A stretch of DNA of 64,000 bases from Uloborus plumipes (GCA_038373865.1 JAXGGA010004750.1:1-64000); one strand, 5' to 3'. Shown: positions 1-11,261, counted from the stretch's first letter. Made by a program: numbers and translations. Notes: a model not told the origin generated them from the sequence alone.

Positions 1-220
1 GAAAAATATGTACTTCAATCAAAAGTTTCATTGAAACCATATTATGTAAATCAAAGACATAATAAATCTGATACAAATTTGAGAGCAAGGAAAACCTTAG
101 TATTCATAATGCTACATTCATATGCATCTTTCTAAGTGAGTAGCTAAGTGGGGTATCGTAGTTAATGTTAGGAAATATCAAGTGCTAAAAAAAGATCACA
201 GTAATAAGCACACAAGTTTT

Positions 221-1352
221 TATTATCTTCTACATCTAATATGTAGAAGAAAGTATTGGATTTGGGAACATTTTTGATTTTCAAGGGCTTTGCACGTTTT
301 GAGGTGTGCTGAGTCCACTTTGACCATTTTTGGAAAATGTTTGTGTATGTGACCAATTTTTTGTGGCCACTCTAAAGAAAATACTACTACATGAAATCGA
401 ACACAACATGGTGCACATATGTATTCTACCCCCATGTGAACTGGTAACCCATCAGATAGGGGGGCAAATTTCTCTAGGGGGGGGGGGGGTTGGAGCAATC
501 AAAAGTTTTCTGCATTTTTGGGGTGACTGTTATATCTCAAGAAATAACTGGCAGAAAAAAAAATGGTTCATAGGTTGAACCTTTTGAGTGCCAGGCGCTG
601 ATTCAATTGTGGTGTCAATATCTCAAAGGGAGGGCTGAGCAATCGAATGGTTTTCTTATTGCTTGTGACTGCTACATCTCGAGAAATAATGAACAGAATA
701 AAACAAAAATTGATCCAAAGCTAGACCTTAGAGAGTACAAGAACTGATTAAATTTTGGCGCTAGCAGCTTTAATGGAGGTAGTGCAATCAAATGTTCTTT
801 TTTCATCGATGCAAATGCTATATCTCAAGAAATATTGCTGTGATTTAAATGAAATTGGAAATAACAGTGAACCTACATACAAACAAGCCCTGATTCTATT
901 TTGATTGTTAATCACTCCAAAGGGCTTTTTGAGACTTTTCCGCTTTATTAAAGTAACAATGTGAAAGATAAATCCGATTAAAATGCTGCTTTCGCGCAAC
1001 TTTATTGTTGGCAAAACCTCGGAAAATTTTTCATCTTCGATTGGTTAACAAATATATATATATTTTTTGGAATTAATTTAAGCAAGGCCTTTCTTATGAT
1101 AACCCTACTTAAAAAGAAATTTCCCTAGACTTCGATTACGTATGCAAAGGAAATATTCTTTGTGCAGACATTGGCACAAAAAATTTGACGATAATGAAAT
1201 AAGATCGTCTATTTAAAATCATGAACATCTTTTCGATTTCGGGAATGTTAAGATTTTTCCAGTAGCAATTGGTAGTAGCAGTGGTATATGTTAGATTCAA
1301 TAACTCATTAGATAGATATAGAAAAAAGTTTCGTGTTGGCTACAACATTCTT
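221..1352 (+). mobile_element. Helentron-like (HINE-type) non-autonomous repeat, copy 1 (degenerate)
   Basis: This is the most decayed of three copies in the window; the others are at 37341-38713 and 43195-44278. It begins with the same near-palindrome (TCTTCTACATCTAATATGTA, then GAAGAAAG). It carries the shared blocks about a TTTGCACGTTTTGAGGTG segment and a thrice-repeated phrase ending in 'gagCAATC', and it finishes with GATATAGAAAAAAGTTTCGTG near 1312-1335. No transposase is encoded. Short open frames inside it are not genes. The right end is eroded, so the boundary is approximate. Confidence 0.6.
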
Positions 1353-2017
1353 CATATTTATAAGGATCAATCATTAGTGAGGCAGAAAATTTGTTGATCT
1401 GGATGTCTTAACTTTTTAACTGCCATTATCTTGGGTACAGCACTGATATGTCAAACTATCAAACCTGAGTATTACTCGGCGTAATTTTTTGTTAAGTTCA
1501 TTGTACTGTTATACCAGAATATATTTCAGGAGAAGTTTATTATTTCAGCTTCATCTCTTTGTCAAAAATGAATCTATCTCAGGAAATGTTAATTTAAGCT
1601 CTATTCAATAAATATCAGCACTTTACTAAAGATTTTAGAGGTTCATGTTCAAAGTGTCATGTGAACATTTATGTACCCAAATCATTAAAATAACTTGACA
1701 GTATCAACAAATCAGGACTTCCAAGTTAAGTTAGCAGTGTAAAAGCATAGCCAATACAATACTAAGCCAATACAATACTTGTGTTTAACAATAGATCTAT
1801 ATTGAATAATTTTGAGGAGATTCTTTTGCCTTCATACAGAAGTAAGATGTTGTGCAATTCCCTTTTGGTCTCCTTATTTCAAAAAATATATTTCTTTATT
1901 AGAAAGGTTTCAAAGGAGGGCTACTAGGCTAGTAAGGAAGAAAGTTAAATGATACATCTACACTAATCAGTTCAAGCTCATTGTGCTGAAACTACTGTAA
2001 ATTGTAAATACTTAATC
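1353..2017. other. AT-rich stretch with no recognised feature
   Basis: I see no open frame with protein character, no RNA gene and no clear element ends here. It is ordinary AT-rich intergenic DNA, perhaps including old repeat sequence. Confidence 0.4.
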
Positions 2018-2246
2018 TTTAGGAACCGGGCGGTACACATGTTTTACCATAAGCCTTTTTTTTAGAGGGCGGGGTTGAAATTTTCACTCGAACCCTTTGG
2101 AGCCGGGATTTTTTCAAGGTTTATAGGTCTGGTACGACAGTTTATACCTTCTCTTTTCAATGGAAAAGATATCTGTGGTTCAACTGTCGTACTACCTGGG
2201 TCGAAAGAAATATTTCTATATGAACAGCCCGGATCCAAAAGGTTAA
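2018..2246 (+). mobile_element. Miniature inverted-repeat element, TTAA-type, copy 1
   Basis: The stretch from TTAGGAACCGGGCGGTACAC to GGATCCAAAAGGTTAA recurs in opposite orientation at 24777-25009. The right edge abuts TTAA, and the ends are imperfect inverted repeats (GGAACCGGGC versus GGATCCGGGC). A TTAA target suggests a piggyBac-like miniature element. The 67-codon open frame inside it overlaps the element and is not conserved as protein in the second copy. Confidence 0.55.
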
Positions 2247-2891
2247 CTGGTAACGAACAGGATAAAGTTGATTGCTGAGAATAAAAACAGAAAAAGATAC
2301 AGCGTCAGAGTGAGTAAGAGAATATTACTACTACACTCTTTAGCTATCCATCTATATACATAAAAGACTACTTTTGTACGCATATGTCATAGGTAAACTT
2401 CAAAACTACTGAACCGATTTTAACCATTAATGTAGATAGCTGCAGTAACAGGGAGCAGGATAAGCTATAATTTATTTCTAAAAAGCTTAGTTTAAAAAAG
2501 TTATTATGGAAAATAGTTAATTTCATATAGTTTCCCCATTAAATAATTAAATTTTTGGTTCATTGTTGCAAAAATTTGTTGCCTGGTAACAACAATATTA
2601 ATGGTGATCATAATGAAAATGTGAACTATGGTTTCTCTGGAGTAAGTATGAAATTTATTGCTTTCTTAGGATTTTTAGATTCATCTGTGCCAATAATCGC
2701 TAACGAGACTAAATAAAAAGATAATTGATTTTGGCAACAGTTAGAGAACAGAAAATGTTTATAGTCAAAAAATTTCTGAGTTAGGTACATAAGATGTTTT
2801 CACCAATGTAGTCACAAGGATATAAACTAATGATGGGACTTATTTTACGTGTAATGTTAGGAAATACTTGACTCCAGTGCGATTGGTTTTA

Positions 2892-3773
2892 CAGGGTGCG
2901 ACACAGAAACTTGCTGATTTTAATTGGATGCTAATTAGTAAGGAGTGGGAAGAGTCTCATTTTAAAGAGAGGGTCCTGAAATTTTTTTATCTCATAGTTT
3001 AGTTGTCGCCATGCGTTGGACAAAGGAGCAACGAGCGTTCGCCACCGAATCTTACTTTTCAAATAATCTTTCAGTGGTCGCCACTCAACGTGCCTTCCGA
3101 ACTCGGTTCAAAATTCAACCCGTTGTTCCCGTTCCTGGCTGGGAATTGACTGTTTTGTGGGTGAAAACATTCAGGGAAAGTGAGAGTGTGGCAAACAGAG
3201 GCCCAGGAGGTCAACGGACTTCCAGAACAATAGAAAACGTCGAAAAAGTGAGGGAGTCGTTTTTACGCTCTCTTAGGCGTACGGCGCGTAAACACGCTAC
3301 TGCTTTGGGGATTTTTGATTGGACGCTGAGACGAATTCTTCACAAGGAGCTTCAGTTTCATCCCTACAAACTTGCTGTGGTTCACCAGTTTAGTGATAAC
3401 GTCTCCTTGAAAGATGACGTACCGTGGTCGGCCCGCTCTTTCGAAATGACACTCTGTGACTATTTTTATGGGGTTATCTCAAATCGATCATTTACAACGA
3501 CAAGCCCCGGACCCTGCAACGCCTGGAGAATAACATCCGGCTTGCTATCACCAACATCCCATCAGTCGATATGCTCGAAAGAGTGCAACAAATCTAGGGT
3601 ACATGAGTGCATCATTAACGGGGGCCGTCATTCTTCCCGATGTAGTTTTTAAATCTAACTAATATAAAACTTCAGAATGGGTACCATACCTTATAAAAAG
3701 TAGTAAACTGATACATGATGTACTTTTCCCTTAGTTGACTTTTCAAGTCTGCAAGTTTCTCCGCCGCATCCTA
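2892..3773 (+). mobile_element. Internally deleted Tc1/mariner-type transposon, TA duplication
   Basis: The left end CAGGGTGCGACACAGAAACT is matched by an imperfect inverted copy (GCAAGTTTCTCCGCCGCATC) ending at 3773. TA dinucleotides flank both sides (2890-2891 and 3774-3775). The 882-bp element contains one transposase-derived frame. It lies inside the Helitron at 2351-4004, so it inserted later. Confidence 0.82.
3011..3652 (+). pseudogene. Tc1/mariner-type transposase, internally deleted
   Basis: This 213-codon frame starts with MRWTKEQRAFATESYFSNN and continues through a helix-turn-helix region (about residues 1-115, including the linker NRGPGGQRTSRTIENVEKVR). This N-terminus resembles the DUF4817-type region found in many arthropod transposases. 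After about residue 135 the sequence jumps to a C-terminal fragment (SFEMTLCDYFYGV). The central part that should hold the first two catalytic aspartates is missing; family members usually run to roughly 340 residues. Past that point the nucleotides still resemble the usual transposase tail, but in another frame. The protein cannot be an active transposase, although it keeps a DNA-binding-like half and an open frame. Confidence 0.75.
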
Positions 3774-4004
3774 TACCAAGCTTATAACATTTCCGATTTA
3801 CCTAAACATTATTTGTAGCTTGCATTTGTATTTAAGGTGTGTAATACATTTTTTTAGTTTGTCCAGTCAGAAAAAATTGCCATTGTTTACAGAAGTAGCC
3901 ATTGTGTGTATAGATATGCACTTTAATGTTGAAAAATTCATGAACGAGTGTCACTAAAACACCATATCCGGCCGAAACCCGGGCAGGGCCGAGTACCCGG
4001 CTAG

Positions 4005-4268
4005 TTTCTAAATAAAATCATAGCATACAAAAGCGCTAATACTTTATAATTTAAATATTGAAATTAAGCAAGTACACGTTATGGTGTAATTAATTGTTTA
4101 CATCACACATTAAGCAGAAAAATTAATGAACAATAATAAATTCAAAATATCTTATAAAGTCTCAACAAGCAAGAACACCTTGGGATGAAAACAAACAAAT
4201 TAAACATTTAAAATAACAAAATTATAAAATTGTAAGCACATTGATTCAAATGAATATTATTCCTGAGA
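4005..4268. other. AT-rich spacer before the Gypsy element
   Basis: No gene or element end was recognised between the Helitron CTAG and the AGAA target duplication of the retrotransposon. Confidence 0.4.
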
Positions 4269-4272
4269 AGAA

Positions 4273-4455
4273 TGTAGTGAAGTGAATTCACCGATTCCTG
4301 CGAGGAGACAGCTCAACTCGGCAGAGAGAGAGAGTTGGCGAGAAATTAATTAAATTGAGTGTTCGAATGTTGCATTAAAGAGTTGTATATTATTGCAAGT
4401 TTAATAAAATAATAAGGAGTCAGATAGTTGTTATTAAACACACCCAAAACCTACA
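4273..4455 (+). repeat. 5' LTR of the Gypsy element
   Basis: This 183-bp repeat starts TGTAGTGAAGTGAATTCACC and ends ACCCAAAACCTACA. It matches the 3' LTR with a few substitutions and a small indel near the right end. A run of GA dinucleotides lies near its start. Confidence 0.93.
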
Positions 4456-4456
4456 G

Positions 4457-4471
4457 TGGTGACTTCCGGAC
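4457..4471 (+). promoter_or_regulatory. Primer-binding site, tRNA-Trp-like
   Basis: TGGTGACTTCCGGAC starts one base after the 5' LTR. TGGTGAC matches the complement of the tRNA-Trp 3' end (TGGTGACCCC from memory); the next CC has become TT here, consistent with decay. Confidence 0.65.
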
Positions 4472-4488
4472 TGGTTTGTGCAGGAATA

Positions 4489-5307
4489 ATGCATAACGAT
4501 ACAGAAGCTCAAGGACAAGATTTGCTTACGGGCGATTTAGCTGCCGGAACTGAAAATACAAAGCAAGCATGCTTTGTGGACCATATTGGAGTTAAAATTC
4601 CGCCCTTTTGGAAGCCGGATCCCAGGATATGGTTTCTACAGCTCGAAGCACAATTTCGCCGAGCTAAAATCTCCAGTGATGACACAAAATTCGATTACGT
4701 AGTTAGCTCGTTGGACGCAGAAATCCTGGCACAGGTAACGGACATTTTAATTACGCCGCCAACAAACAACAAATATAATGCAATAAAGGACCGCCTTATA
4801 TCAACTGTCGCGGATAGCGAATCACAAAGAACACAAAAACTCTTGAATCAAATCGAACTAGGGGATCGCAAGCCTTCGATTTTGCTCTGCGAAATGAGGA
4901 ACCTCACCGACCAAAAGGTTAGTGAAAATTTTTTGAAAACCCTTTGGCTACAACGGCTCCCGATGGACATGCGCAGCATTCTGTCTGTCAGTTCTGATGA
5001 TTTGAATAAATTGGCTACCATGGCTGATAAAATTTGGGATATCCGCCCGCCAAATAATTACAATTTGGCATCGGTGTCACAACCAAAAATGTCGGTGGTA
5101 ACTTTGGAATCCCTCCAAAAGCAAATAACAGATCTTCAAATTCAGGTGGAGAATTTAAGCTGTAGGGGACGTCCCAACTCACGTCAGCGTTATCGAGGGA
5201 AGGCAAACAGTCCGGCAGCCGCAAGCCCTCCGATCAGCGCGGGATATGCTTCTATCATACAAAGTTTGGAGATAAAGCGTACAAATGCTTACAACCGTGT
5301 AGTATGA
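4489..5307 (+). pseudogene. gag: Gag polyprotein of the Gypsy element, frame-shifted
   Basis: The first ATG after the primer site opens at MHNDTEAQ. The open frame contains the usual Gypsy Gag core: PPFWKPDPRIWFLQLEAQF near the start, then LSTVADSESQRTQKLL-like and LWLQRLPMDMRSIL segments. The nucleocapsid knuckle is not in this frame. It appears between 5247 and 5300 in another frame as C-x2-H-x9-C-x3-C (CFYH...KCLQPC), so an indel upstream has broken the protein. The CHCC spacing is characteristic of the CsRn1 clade. The frame ends at 5307, just before the protease region. Confidence 0.85.
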
Positions 5308-5326
5308 CTCTCCAACAATGGCGTGA

Positions 5327-6463
5327 GAGCCCAGATGTGCAGGAAAACTAATACCCCGGCTTTCCACGGCGACAGAAAGCATAGGGGCGGAGCTGAGTCG
5401 CCTCTTTATTAGTGAAAGATCAGCGGCCCTTTTCCTGATTGATTCCGGTGCAGAAATTTCTGTAATCCCTCCAACGCTCACGGAAAGAAATAATGTACAT
5501 AAATTTGAGCTATTCGCGGCTAATCATTCCAAAATTAAAACTTTTGGACAGAAGCTTTTACGACTCGACCTTGGATTAAGGAGAGACTTCGTTTGGCCCT
5601 TCATAATAGCTGATGTCGACAAACCAATCATTGGAATAGACTTTTTGGCAAACTTCAACCTTTTAATTGACACGAAAAATCAAATGCTAATTGATGGAAA
5701 CACAAAATTGTCAACAAGGGGAATGTTTTTTTCAACGAGAAGGCCAGTCATCACTATGGTAGAAGCGCAACAGCCATACATGTATATAGTCTCAAAATTT
5801 TCTGATCTGCTCAGATCCAATATTGTAAATACTAAAATTATTAAACATGATATAGAGCATTTTATCACCACAAAAGGGCCACCTGTATATAGTAAGGCGC
5901 GCAGACTTTCAACAGAGAAATTAAAAGCCGCTCGAAAAGAGTTTGACTACATGCTGCAACAAGGTTTGTGCCGCCCATCCAAGAGCAGTTGGGCCAGCCC
6001 ACTGCATTTAACCCAGAAAAAGTCAGGCGATTGGAGACCTTGTGGGGACTATAGGGCCCTCAACAATGTTACGGTTCCAGATCGCTATCCGATACCATTT
6101 CTGACAGATTGTAACCACATACTACATGGAGCTAAGATTTTTTCATCTATTGACTTACTACGGGCATACCAGCAAATACCCGTACATGAAGCGGACATCC
6201 CAAAAACCGCTATTATAACACTTTTTGGACTCTTCGAATTTCCCTTTATAACTTTTGGGCTTTGCAACGCCGCACAGACTTTTCAACGTCTGATGAACAC
6301 GGCGTTACAAGGGTTAGATTTCCTTTACTGTTATTTGGACGACATACTTATCGCTTCGAAAGACGAAGAGACACATCGAAAACATCTGTTCCTTCTTTTC
6401 GAGCGATTGAATGAGTACGGTCTACGTATAAACCTGTCAAAATGTATGTTTGGCGTAACATAG
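5327..6463 (+). pseudogene. pol: Protease and reverse transcriptase of the Gypsy element
   Basis: This frame has no ATG at its head, as expected for a polyprotein. The aspartic protease motif LFLIDSGAEISVIPP lies at 5429-5473, with the second conserved segment IIGIDFLANF near 5632. Reverse transcriptase follows: WASPLHLTQKKSGDWRPCGDYRALN, then FSSIDLLRAYQQIPV with its catalytic aspartate, then the YLDD box near 6332-6343. The frame stops at a TAG (6461-6463) where relatives read through into IQFLGYEIN; this looks like a CAG to TAG change. The sequence continues in the same frame to about 6626 (thumb region), then shifts. Confidence 0.92.
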
Positions 6464-6629
6464 ATCCAATTTCTTGGATATGAAATCAACTCCGAGGGAA
6501 TGAAGCCTTGCACCTCTAAAGTGGATGCCATTAAAAATTATCCAGAACCTCACTCTGCTACCAGTTTGAGAAGGTTCCTGGGAATGGTTAATTTTTACCA
6601 GATTCATTCCTTCTTGCGCAAGCATACAA

Positions 6630-7331
6630 CACCCACTCACTAAGATACTTGCTGGCCACAAAAAGAATAGCACCAAACCGCTTCCGTGGACCGACAAATG
6701 TCTAGAATCTTTTTCCAGACTCAAGGATGCCCTATCCTAGGTGACTCTGTTAACACATCCAGATCCAGAGGCTCAGCTGAGTTTAGTAACGGACGCTTCA
6801 GACACGGCCATCGGAACCGTCCTTCAACAAGAGATCGCCGGAGTTGAAAAACCTCTTAGTTTCTTTTCAAGAGCTCTATCTCCTGCACAGGTGAAGTACA
6901 GTGCGTACGATCGCGAACTTCTAGCCATACATAGTGCGCTCAAGCATTTCCAACATCATCTAGACGGACGTGTGTTTCCTGTGTTCACCGATCATAAACC
7001 TTTAACATTCTGTTTCAAACAAAATTCAGATAAAGCCTCACCACGTCAGGCCAGGCAACTCAGTTTTATATCCCAATTCACAACGGACATCCGATTCATA
7101 CGCGGAGATGAAAATGTGGTGGCTGACGCGTTGTCGCGCATCGACTCCATCACCTTTCCTTCATCCGTTGATTATGAAACCTTAGCAGACACACAGGAAG
7201 ATGAGGAATTGTCCAAGCTTAAGACAGACACTAGTCTGAAAATCGTACAGCTGCAATTACCTAATTCAACCAAGACCATTTTTTGCGACATCTCCACAGA
7301 CAGAATTCGTCCCTACGTTCCACAACAATGA
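6630..7331 (+). pseudogene. pol: RT connection and RNase H of the Gypsy element
   Basis: After a frame change near 6610-6630 the polyprotein resumes. An in-frame TAG lies at 6738-6740, followed by RNase H: LVTDASDTAIGTVLQQ with the first aspartate, SAYDRELLAIHSALKHF with the glutamate, FTDHKPLTF with the second aspartate, and DENVVADALSRI with the last. All four acidic positions expected for a Gypsy RNase H are visible. A TGA at 7329-7331 interrupts the frame just before integrase and is followed by more matching sequence in the same frame, so it is a point change. Confidence 0.9.
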
Positions 7332-7567
7332 CGTAAAACAGTATTTACTTCCATCCACGAACTCTCACATCCAGGCATTGCGGCAACAGCCGAATTGGTT
7401 GCTGCACGATTCGTCTGGGCGGGTATGAGAAAAGATTGCCGGACTTGGACAAAGACATGCCTAGCGTGTCAGGCTGCCAAGATCCATCGGCATACTCACG
7501 CACCTCTATCAACGTTTCTGGTACCCAGTCAGCGATTTGAGCACATCAATCTTGATATCGTGGGACC
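7332..7567 (+). pseudogene. pol: Integrase N-terminal part, Gypsy element
   Basis: The HHCC zinc-binding region is present: HELSHPG, then FVWAGMRKDCRTW and CLACQAAK. It is followed by FEHINLDIVGP, the start of the catalytic core with the first aspartate. At 7568 the reading is broken by the hAT insertion and resumes at 10256. Confidence 0.9.
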
Positions 7568-7764
7568 CAGGGCCGTCGGCAAGGGGGGGTGTCACACCCC
7601 ACCACTTTTCTGAAGAAAGGGGCCGCCGATTTTATTTTATTATTAAAATGAAATTTTAGAAAAATTTTCAGGACTTTAAACGAAACTTAAAAGAGAAGCA
7701 GAATAATTTGAACATTCTTAAGAATATCAGTAAACCTGAATTTTTAAAAATGTCCTGTATTTTC

Positions 7765-7810
7765 CGCGGCCCCAATTATTACTTATCAAAAATAAATAAT
7801 TGGGGCCGCG
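7765..7810. repeat. Perfect 16-bp inverted repeat inside the hAT element
   Basis: CGCGGCCCCAATTATT is followed after 14 bases by its exact reverse complement. It may be the remnant of a smaller nested element or a structural hairpin. Confidence 0.85.
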
Positions 7811-9563
7811 AAAAATAGTTAAGATTCCTTCACTGCAATATTCGTCGCGAAAAATTCGAAATTTTCTCGTTCATGGGGTCATGTAAACGGGAAACTATAA
7901 GCTGCCCAGTTTGGAAAAAAAAAAGTACTGTATAAATATGTGCGAGAGCTTTAAAAGGTACGTGAACCTCTGTAACTAAAATTAGTTAAATTAATAAAAC
8001 AAATCAAATTATATATACATAATTCAATAAGATCGATGCAATATTAAAAAACAAAAAAAGAATATATGCTGAGGGCCGCCAAATTTTATATTTTAAAAAA
8101 TCAAAAAACAAAAATTGCGTCCACTTTCTACCTTTGTAAAAAATATTAGATTTCAAAGCTCGGGGGAAGCTATCTCCCTCACCCAAGGGCGCATTTAAGG
8201 AGGGGGCCGAGGCCCCTTCCCCCCCGAAGTCGAGAATTTGTAAGATGGTACCAGGCAGTGGTGCAACCCAAGAGGGTCAGGGAGCAGTTTCGCTTAACTC
8301 AAGAGAAAAAAGAACGTGTTTTGGGAAAATGAAGATATTTCAATTAGAAAATGCATAGAAAAAATCCTAATCATTTTGAATAGGAATCTTGAAATTAAAA
8401 ATATTCAACACATGTAGATTATTAGTCAGCAAATTACTTTTCTCTCTTTCTTCACATTCCCCCTTTTTTTCTAGTCAATCAGAAAATAAGAGTCTTTAAA
8501 ATAACGCTACACTCAATAATTTTAAAATAAAGTGTATTTATTCCTCCCCGGCAAGAAATTTAAAATAAAGAGTGAGTATTTCTCCCAGCAAGAAATTTAA
8601 AATAAATTGCAATCATTTTCGGTTTTAGTTTTTTCACAAATAATTTCCAAGCTTTCAGCTGAACAAAAAAAAAAAAAAATCGGAAAGAGGTTGAAGTCCA
8701 AGCCGGCCGAACTAGAAAGGCACATAATTTTCAATCTCTTTACCAGTGATGAAATTAAAGAATAGAGTGCCTCTCAGTGGCGGGTTTAGGGTAGGAAGTC
8801 GAGGCTCGTATATCCGCCAAGCATGAATTCAAAGAAGGCTCATGACCCCCCTTAAAGAGTCCAAAGATATCTTAAAATTTCGCTTTTACAACGTGTAATT
8901 TAATCGCAGTTTCAAGACTTCAATATCCAAACATTTTCGGAAGAGGGTTCTTTTCCAGCTTTGTCTTCAATACCTTGGTCAAGCATTGCCTCAAATAGTA
9001 TTTTAGAGATTTAAAATTCAAACAGTTAACGGTAGTTGATATCCCCCTTACTTTTCTATAGTCTTTAGCTCTAGAATGTGTTTTTAGAAAAGAAAGAGCT
9101 CCCGAATTACAGTCTCTATGTGCAAAAATGGCGTAAGCAGCGCTATTGAATTATTTTTAAGGGGCGTTTTTAAAAGTTTTTATTTTCTTTTTCTTTTACG
9201 TGTGGCTCTAGAGCCTCACGCGGGCTCGTTTTTTGAGGGATCTTCGTGGAATTCTTGGATGATAAGTTTTTGCTCTTGGGGGTAATGAGCACCTCTGCTA
9301 AAAGTAAAATTTTGAGCCTTCAGTTTCAAAAAATAGAGCTTAAAATGGCATTCTTGAAGCTTCAATGCCGCAAAATTTCGGGGCACAGCTCCCAAATCCT
9401 GCCTTTTCTCTTGACGGTATCAAAGATAACCTAAGTAAAAACGTTTTTAAAACATTAATTTCGAAACATTTCGGGAGAGAGTCTTTGCTAACGTTACTAC
9501 CAAAGATGGTCTAAACTTCCCAAAGATAACTTAAATGAGACTTCTGTTCAAAAAAAAAAAAAC

Positions 9564-9630
9564 TCATCTTCTTTTCTTTTACTCTGTCATGAAGTTGTGC
9601 TTCATGATAGAGTAAAAGAACAGAAGATGA
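9564..9630. repeat. 31-bp hairpin inside the hAT element
   Basis: The arm starting TCATCTTCTTTTCTTTTACT and ending TCATGAAG is followed by a 5-base loop TTGTG and its reverse complement with two mismatches. Confidence 0.85.
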
Positions 9631-10247
9631 TTTTTCAACTCATATCCTGAGTTGTGCTTCAGTGTCAAAATATTTCAGGAGATATGCCCCGAGTCTTCTC
9701 ATCTCCTTTATCGTTACTAAAGATAGCCTGAAATTGCGTGTTTAGAATTTAAGTTTCAGTAAGTTTCCCAGAGGAGTCTTGATCCTCCAACGTCATCAAA
9801 GGTAGCATAAATAATTTCACTTTTGAAAAAAGTTTTGGAGGGAATCTAAAACTTCGTAATTTTGTATCTTTTCCAAAAATTACAATATTTTAATTCAATT
9901 TGAAAATGTCTACCTGTCTTAGGGCCATGCGCTCCACATCGACGTAAAGCAGAAAAATTAGGCAGAAGCGTAAAATTTATTCAATGGTGTTCCTATGGAA
10001 AGCACCCGGATTTTCGGTTTCTGCCTTCAGTTTCGGTCGCGTTTTACGCTGATGTGGAGCATGGCCTTTACAGTAATAGCGAAAAAAAAAGAAAGTTGGG
10101 GGGGGGGGATAAGCTTGATTATATGGGCCCCCTCCGAAATAAAAAACCTATATACGCCACTGCCCTCACCCCCCCCCCCTATATGATGAGCCCAGGGCCG
10201 CCAAATTCTCAACACCCCCCCAGATATTTCAGCTAGCGACGGCCCTG

Positions 10248-11261
10248 GTGGGACCACTGCCACTGTGTCAAGGGTTTCGATACCTCTTAACGGCCGTGGA
10301 CCATTTCACCCGTTGGATCGAGGCAACACCAATGGAGGACCAAACTGCTGACACCATCGCCAAAACTCTAGTAGGGTCGTGGGTTGCTCGCTTCGGCATC
10401 CCGGGAAGAATAACTACAGACCAGGGCCGACAATTTGGCAGCCAATTGTTCCGGAGTTTGACAACGTACTTAGGGTCTCAGAACCACAAAACAACAGCTT
10501 ACCATCCCCAGTCAAACGGCTTAATCGAACGACAGCACCGAACCCTTAAAGCAGCTTTGAAGTGTCATTTGATGTCTCGGAATTCATCTTGGGTTTCAGC
10601 CCTACCGTTGGTGTTGCTGGGACTTTGAACGGCCCTCAAGGCGGACTTGGGTTGTTCGTCCGCCGAGATGGTTTATGGGTCCCCTCTCCGGCTGCCGGGA
10701 GAATTATTTGTAGAGTCCACAGACACGAAACATTTAGCTTTCCTCGAGCAGTTACAGAATGTTATTCGTTCGCTCAAACCAACACTAACCACAACCCACG
10801 GAACCAAAGCCATCTTTCAATCAAAAGAGCTGAGCACCTGTACACATGTTTTCGTGTACCAAAATGCTGTACAAACACCATTGCAGCCCACCTACAAAGG
10901 GCCGTACAAAGTTAGGGCCCGTGGTAAAAAATACTTTGATCTTGACATTGACGGATCCCAGGTTCCGCAGCGAGTGTCAGTGGACAGGTTAAAACCCACA
11001 TTCATGCTGCAGGATGAATGTCCAACAGGACTGGTCGTTCCGGTTTCAGCTCCTTCTCCTACACCTGCTGTTCCTGATCACGCTCACCCAGCTTCTCCTC
11101 CTACACCGGCTGTTCCTGATCAAGCTCACCCTCCACCAGTTGTTCCCGACCATGGCGACTCCGCACCTCTTCCGCCTTCGGCGATAACAACGAGAGCAGG
11201 CCGTAGGGTCCGTTTCCCGGCAAAGTTTCTGGAATCCTCCAGTTCGGATCGCGGTCGCTAG
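10248..11261 (+). pseudogene. pol: Integrase core and C-terminal region, Gypsy element
   Basis: The catalytic core resumes after the hAT insertion: LLTAVDHFTRWIEA, then RITTDQGRQFGS with the second aspartate, then HPQSNGLIERQHR with the glutamate. All three DDE positions are visible across the insert. One TGA (10626-10628) sits where relatives have arginine (LLGLRTALK), which fits a CGA to TGA change. The same frame then continues to 11261 through the C-terminal domain (YKGPYKVRARGKKYFDLDIDG) and a proline-rich tail with repeats of TPAVPDHAHP type. No env frame follows. Confidence 0.92.

Larger units (their letters stand above)
2351..4004 (+). mobile_element. Non-autonomous Helitron with nested mariner-type element
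   Basis: The 5' end is TCTATATACATAAAAG, preceded by A. The 3' end is a GC-rich hairpin region (ACCCGGGCAGGGCC then GAGTACCCGG) followed directly by CTAG and a T. TC start, hairpin plus CTAG end, and insertion between A and T are the standard Helitron signature. No Rep/helicase frame is present. The element was later hit by the Tc1/mariner-type insertion at 2892-3773. Confidence 0.75.
7568..10247. mobile_element. Non-autonomous hAT element inserted in Gypsy integrase
   Basis: The ends are inverted repeats: CAGGGCCGTCGGC at the left, and GCGACGGCCCTG at the right. An exact 8-bp duplication GTGGGACC flanks it (7560-7567 and 10248-10255), which together with CAGGG ends is the hAT signature. No transposase frame is present. 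Insert plus duplication is 2688 bp, a multiple of three, so the integrase frame is the same on both sides. Internally it holds a perfect 16-bp inverted repeat (7765-7780/7795-7810), a 31-bp hairpin (9564-9630) and repeated GGGCCGCC motifs, so it may itself be composite. Confidence 0.93.

Noticed and set aside
8775..10162. A second hAT nested within the 7568-10247 element (CAGTGGCGGGTTTAGG and CCTATATACGCCACTG)
   Set aside because: The ends are plausible, but the flanking 8 bases (GTGCCTCT and CCCTCACC) do not match, so I did not list it as a feature.
10562..10915. 117-codon frame overlapping the Gypsy integrase end
   Set aside because: It is an out-of-frame shadow; the integrase reading continues in the frame of 10248-11261 past one TGA.
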